NCBI RefSeq assembly: GCF_002179965.1
Contig: NZ_NGUQ01000033.1
Span: 62,001-126,000 of the forward strand
DNA length: 64,000 nucleotides
Origin: Pandoraea sp. PE-S2T-3
GTDB taxonomy: Bacteria; Pseudomonadota; Gammaproteobacteria; Burkholderiales; Burkholderiaceae
Direction of reading: 5' to 3'
A program made the translations under genes and the position numbers. Below, in pieces: positions 61,189 to 64,000 of the stretch; position 1 is the first letter of the stretch; every line of letters starts with the position of its first letter. The notes beneath the pieces were generated by a model that had not been told where the DNA came from, made no database searches, and worked only from the letters and a program-made list of their open reading frames with translations.

Positions 61189-62076
61189 CTAGCGGCGGGA
61201 GGGCGGCATGACCAACTGCCCGAGTTCGCCTCGCTGATAGGCCCTGATCCGGTCCTCGAGCTGTTCACGGGTGTTCATGACGAACGGGCCATGCTTGGCG
61301 ATCGGCTCGTGCAGGGCAGGACCGGAAAGCACAACAAAGTGGCTGTCTCCCTCAGCGGCGAGTCGAACGGCAATCGCCTCCGCCGTAGCCTGTTCGTCGA
61401 ATGCCACCGCGATGGCCTCCCCTTCGTTCAGATGCCGGACGCCCTCATCGACCGTCACGTGCAAGCCGCCCGACACGGCATAGATCATCGCGCTCCAACC
61501 CCGCGGCACGTCATGGCTGAATTCGGCCGACGGCCAGAGAAAACCATCCAGCAACGTGAACGGCTCGGGCAGTTGCTGCGTGTGAGGTGCTACCACGCCA
61601 TTGCTGCTGCCTGACGCCACCCGCACACGGACTCCCTTCGTCCTGAACTCCGGAATCTCATGGGGCTCTGCATGCACGGCATAGGGCGCATCGAACTTCT
61701 TGCTGGCAGGCAGATTGACGAAAATCTGCAACGCATGCACGTGCTGGTTTTCGCCCTCCGGCTGTTCGGTATGCACCGCACCTCGCCCCGCCGCAAACCA
61801 GTGCAGCGCACCCGGATGAATCGGGCCGTGATTGCCGAGCGAGTCGTAGTTGACGTGAGCCCCCACGGCGTCCTCGAACATATACGTCACCGCCGAAATG
61901 CCCGCGTGCGGATGCGGTGCAAACGTGGGGCCGGTCATGTGGAAGTGATCGAGCATGACGACCGGGTCCATCAGGCCGTCGAATGCCCGCTCTTCAAAGT
62001 GCTTGGCCCGAAAGGCATCGCCAATGGTCATGTCATGACCGGCGACGACTTTCGAGATACGTGCGAACGGGTTCAT
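61189..62076 (-). CDS. Pirin-family protein
   Basis: 295 residues. Bicupin fold with the pirin metal motif HPHAGISAVTYMFE and the second His/Glu set around AVHTEQPEGE and HALQIFVNLP. Pirins bind iron; some have quercetinase-like activity or act in stress responses. It is 6 bp behind the isochorismatase-like gene, same transcript. Confidence 0.9.
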   Translation of the reverse strand: MNPFARISKVVAGHDMTIGDAFRAKHFEERAFDGLMDPVVMLDHFHMTGPTFAPHPHAGISAVTYMFEDAVGAHVNYDSLGNHGPIHPGALHWFAAGRGAVHTEQPEGENQHVHALQIFVNLPASKKFDAPYAVHAEPHEIPEFRTKGVRVRVASGSSNGVVAPHTQQLPEPFTLLDGFLWPSAEFSHDVPRGWSAMIYAVSGGLHVTVDEGVRHLNEGEAIAVAFDEQATAEAIAVRLAAEGDSHFVVLSGPALHEPIAKHGPFVMNTREQLEDRIRAYQRGELGQLVMPPSRR

Positions 62077-62082
62077 ATCGGC

Positions 62083-62829
62083 TTACTTGCTCAGCGCGCT
62101 CTTGTACTGCCACACGAGGTTGGCAAACGGCATATCCAGATCGGCATAGACCTGCGCGGCCTTGGGATCGTCGTTGCCGTGCAGCATTTCCACGCCAGCG
62201 GTGGCGTAGTCGGTGACGGGAATGCCCGCGCCAGCCAGTCGTTGCAGGCCGACCGTGCGCTTCGCATCGGTGAACGTGCCCGAGGCATCCAGCACGACAC
62301 GCGGATCGTAGCCCGCCGCCTTGAGCGACAGTGCCGGGAACGTGGCACAGACTTCCAGCGACACACCCGCAATCAGCACCTGCTTGCGGCCGGTCTTCTC
62401 GATAGCGGCACGCACGTTGGGATCGTCCCACGCGTTGATCGACGTCCGGGCAATCACCGGCACGCCCGGCAACGCGGCGGTCAGTTCAGGGATGGTCGGG
62501 CCCCACATGCCGTCGGGCACGGTGGCCGTCATGATGACCGGGATACCGAGCGTCTTCGCGGCCTTGGCCAGCGCCACGACGTTGTGCTTGAGCTGGCCGA
62601 CGTCCATGTCACGCACACCGGTGAACAAGCCGATCTGATGATCGACCAGCACCAGCACGGTGTTATCACGCGAGAGCAGCGAGTACGGCGCGCCTGAGGG
62701 GGCTACCGCGTTAGCGGCGCTGGTGGCATTGGCGACAGGGGCCGCGTTAGCGGTATTCGCCGTCACTGCGGAAGTGGTGGCAACGGCAACGGCGAGCGCA
62801 GCGGCTTTCAGGAGAGGATTGGTTTTCAT
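62083..62829 (-). CDS. Exported isochorismatase-family hydrolase
   Basis: 248 residues. Begins with a signal peptide (MKTNPLLKAAALAVAVATT..., AXA-like site near NTANAA at ~25-30), then a low-complexity Ala/Asn linker and an isochorismatase fold with LVDHQIGLFTG (Asp63) and the nucleophile Cys in GVSLEVCATFPAL (Cys161). The Lys of the usual Asp-Lys-Cys triad is not obvious. Family members cleave isochorismate, nicotinamide or other ureides and amides; the exported location is uncommon. First gene of a pair with pirin, divergent from a LysR gene. Confidence 0.85.
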   Translation of the reverse strand: MKTNPLLKAAALAVAVATTSAVTANTANAAPVANATSAANAVAPSGAPYSLLSRDNTVLVLVDHQIGLFTGVRDMDVGQLKHNVVALAKAAKTLGIPVIMTATVPDGMWGPTIPELTAALPGVPVIARTSINAWDDPNVRAAIEKTGRKQVLIAGVSLEVCATFPALSLKAAGYDPRVVLDASGTFTDAKRTVGLQRLAGAGIPVTDYATAGVEMLHGNDDPKAAQVYADLDMPFANLVWQYKSALSK

Positions 62830-62937
62830 GGTCTTTGGGGAAACGTAGGCATCTGGATCTGGAAAAGGCCCGGCACGTCTGCACCTGTGCGCCGCTGCCT
62901 GACTGTCCGGTGCCCATCGGCGCCGGTTGAAATGAAT

Positions 62938-62992
62938 CATATTTATGCAACGACAATAGATAAATATGTCATTTGACAACCCATCGTTGCAT
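62938..62992. promoter_or_regulatory. Nested inverted repeats in the LysR/isochorismatase promoter region
   Basis: CATATTTAT (62938-62946) is inverted as ATAAATATG (62960-62968), 13 bp apart. Overlapping this, ATGCAACGA (62945-62953) is inverted as TCGTTGCAT (62984-62992). They lie 44 bp before the LysR start in the AT-rich divergent region, the classic position of a LysR operator pair. Confidence 0.6.
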
Positions 62993-63036
62993 GCATTGAA
63001 CGATGAACATTACCCACGCCTACCTGCGGATGCCCG

Positions 63037-63954
63037 ATGAATCCCGTTTCTGTCGATTTGAATGACCTCTATCTGTTTGCGCAGGTCGTTGAGCAGCATG
63101 GATTTACGGCGGCGGGAGACCGGCTCGGCATCAGCAAGTCGCGAATTTCCCGCCGCATTACCGATCTGGAAGCCAACCTTGGTGTACGGCTGCTCCATCG
63201 CACCTCCCGGCGGCTGAGTCTGACCGACGCCGGGCAGGACCTCTACGAACACTGCAAGGCCATGATCGCGGAGGCCCGCGCGGGTGAGGATGCGGTTCGG
63301 CAGCGCACCGTAGAGCCGTCAGGGCTCGTGCGCGTCAGCATGCCGGTCGTCGTGACCGACATCGTGCTCGCCAAGCTGCTGCCCCGCTTCATGCAGCAGT
63401 ACCCCAAGGTCAGGCTGGCCGTGCAGGCCAGTAACCGGCAGGTGGATCTCATCGAAGAAAACGTCGATGTCGTCGTGCGGGGGATGGCGGTAGAAGTGGA
63501 GTCATCGAGTCTGGTGCAGGCCCCGTTGTGCACGGTGCACTGGGGGCTGGTCGCGAGCCCCGCCTATCTGGCGCGTCACCCGGCGATCGATCGTCCGGAC
63601 GCGCTGCCGCACGGCGACCTGATGGTCTACGCGTCGATCAACGAGCCGGTCACATCTTTGCGACTGATCGGCTCGGACGGCACCGTCACCACGCCGATCG
63701 CTCACACGCGGCTGCAAAGCGACAACATTGCCGCGCTGAAGGAAGCCGCTTTGGCCGGCATGGGCATCGCCAGCATGCCGTTGTATGCGTGTGCCAACGA
63801 AATGGACGCGGGTCTGTTGCAGGGGGTGTTGCCGGAATGGCGCTCGCGGGAAGGCCGCCTCGCCATCCTGTTCCCCACGCGGCGAGGCATGATGCCCGCC
63901 GTGCGTGCGCTGGTCGATTTTCTGAAAGAGGCGCTGCCGCCGCTACTGCGGTAA
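63037..63954 (+). CDS. LysR-family regulator
   Basis: 305 residues. HTH at ~5-60 (LYLFAQVVEQHGFTAAGDRL, GISKSRISRRITDLEANLGV), effector domain from ~92 (SGLVRVSMPVVVTDI). Divergent from the isochorismatase-pirin pair, with nested inverted repeats between them. It probably regulates that pair and itself. The gene ends 46 bp before the window edge. Confidence 0.9.
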   Translation: MNPVSVDLNDLYLFAQVVEQHGFTAAGDRLGISKSRISRRITDLEANLGVRLLHRTSRRLSLTDAGQDLYEHCKAMIAEARAGEDAVRQRTVEPSGLVRVSMPVVVTDIVLAKLLPRFMQQYPKVRLAVQASNRQVDLIEENVDVVVRGMAVEVESSSLVQAPLCTVHWGLVASPAYLARHPAIDRPDALPHGDLMVYASINEPVTSLRLIGSDGTVTTPIAHTRLQSDNIAALKEAALAGMGIASMPLYACANEMDAGLLQGVLPEWRSREGRLAILFPTRRGMMPAVRALVDFLKEALPPLLR

Positions 63955-64000
63955 GGCATAAGCGGCAGGAAGCAGCGCCCGTGCGATCACGTCGCCGTAT

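Overview
The window is a high-GC proteobacterial chromosome segment that fits Burkholderiaceae (the gene mix looks like Pandoraea or a close relative; this is inferred from gene content, no species marker is present). It carries a cytochrome bo3 ubiquinol oxidase operon, a MacAB-TolC type exporter and many small catabolic islands, each with its own LysR, TetR, MarR, AraC or HxlR regulator. No rRNA, tRNA, insertion sequence, phage gene or CRISPR array was seen.

Layout. 0-7.1 kb: end of a nitronate monooxygenase, a secreted unknown protein, a LysR regulator directly behind cyoABCD, and a lipoprotein made of two tandem four-cysteine repeats. 7.4-9 kb: an accessory patch with three short open reading frames of 23-28 codons, each behind a strong Shine-Dalgarno sequence, and a lower-GC C39-like cysteine peptidase facing them. 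9-16.1 kb: a response regulator and histidine kinase pair, then tolC-like, macB and macA genes on the opposite strand. 16.5-26.8 kb: a TRIC-like channel, a citrate synthase-like protein fused to a DNA-binding domain and lacking both catalytic histidines, a small aromatic-acid decarboxylation island (MFS, dihydroxyphthalate decarboxylase-like, class II aldolase, TetR), a HAD phosphatase, HxlR/TauE, and a D-tartrate dehydratase-like enzyme with an AraC regulator. 26.8-30.7 kb: an NMT1-type ABC importer with two permeases. 30.7-41 kb: an acyl-CoA catabolic island (acyl-CoA synthetase, two enoyl-CoA hydratases, CoA-transferase, HMG-CoA lyase-like protein, thioesterase, MFS, porin, MarR).

41-51.7 kb is the most coherent catabolic block. 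A carbamoyl-amino acid amidohydrolase, a hydantoinase-like enzyme, a DUF917 (thiohydantoin desulfurase family) protein and a divergent urocanase surround one LysR gene. Together they match the last four steps of ergothioneine-type (thiourocanate) breakdown to glutamate. The same operator-like sequence, ACCCTTAAC-N5-GTTA, lies 93-111 bp ahead of the hydantoinase, DUF917 and MFS genes, so one LysR protein probably controls three transcripts. The block also holds a porin and a UbiD-family decarboxylase.

51.8-64 kb: a CoA-transferase with two acyl-CoA dehydrogenases, a membrane diguanylate cyclase, a secreted alpha/beta hydrolase, an ohr gene broken by a one-base frameshift, a 932-residue winged-helix/STAND regulator, and a pirin/isochorismatase pair with a divergent LysR behind nested inverted repeats.

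The best candidate for an undescribed system is the 7.4-16.1 kb neighbourhood: tandem micropeptides, a C39-like peptidase, a two-component system and a peptide-capable tripartite exporter. The functional link between these parts is inference.
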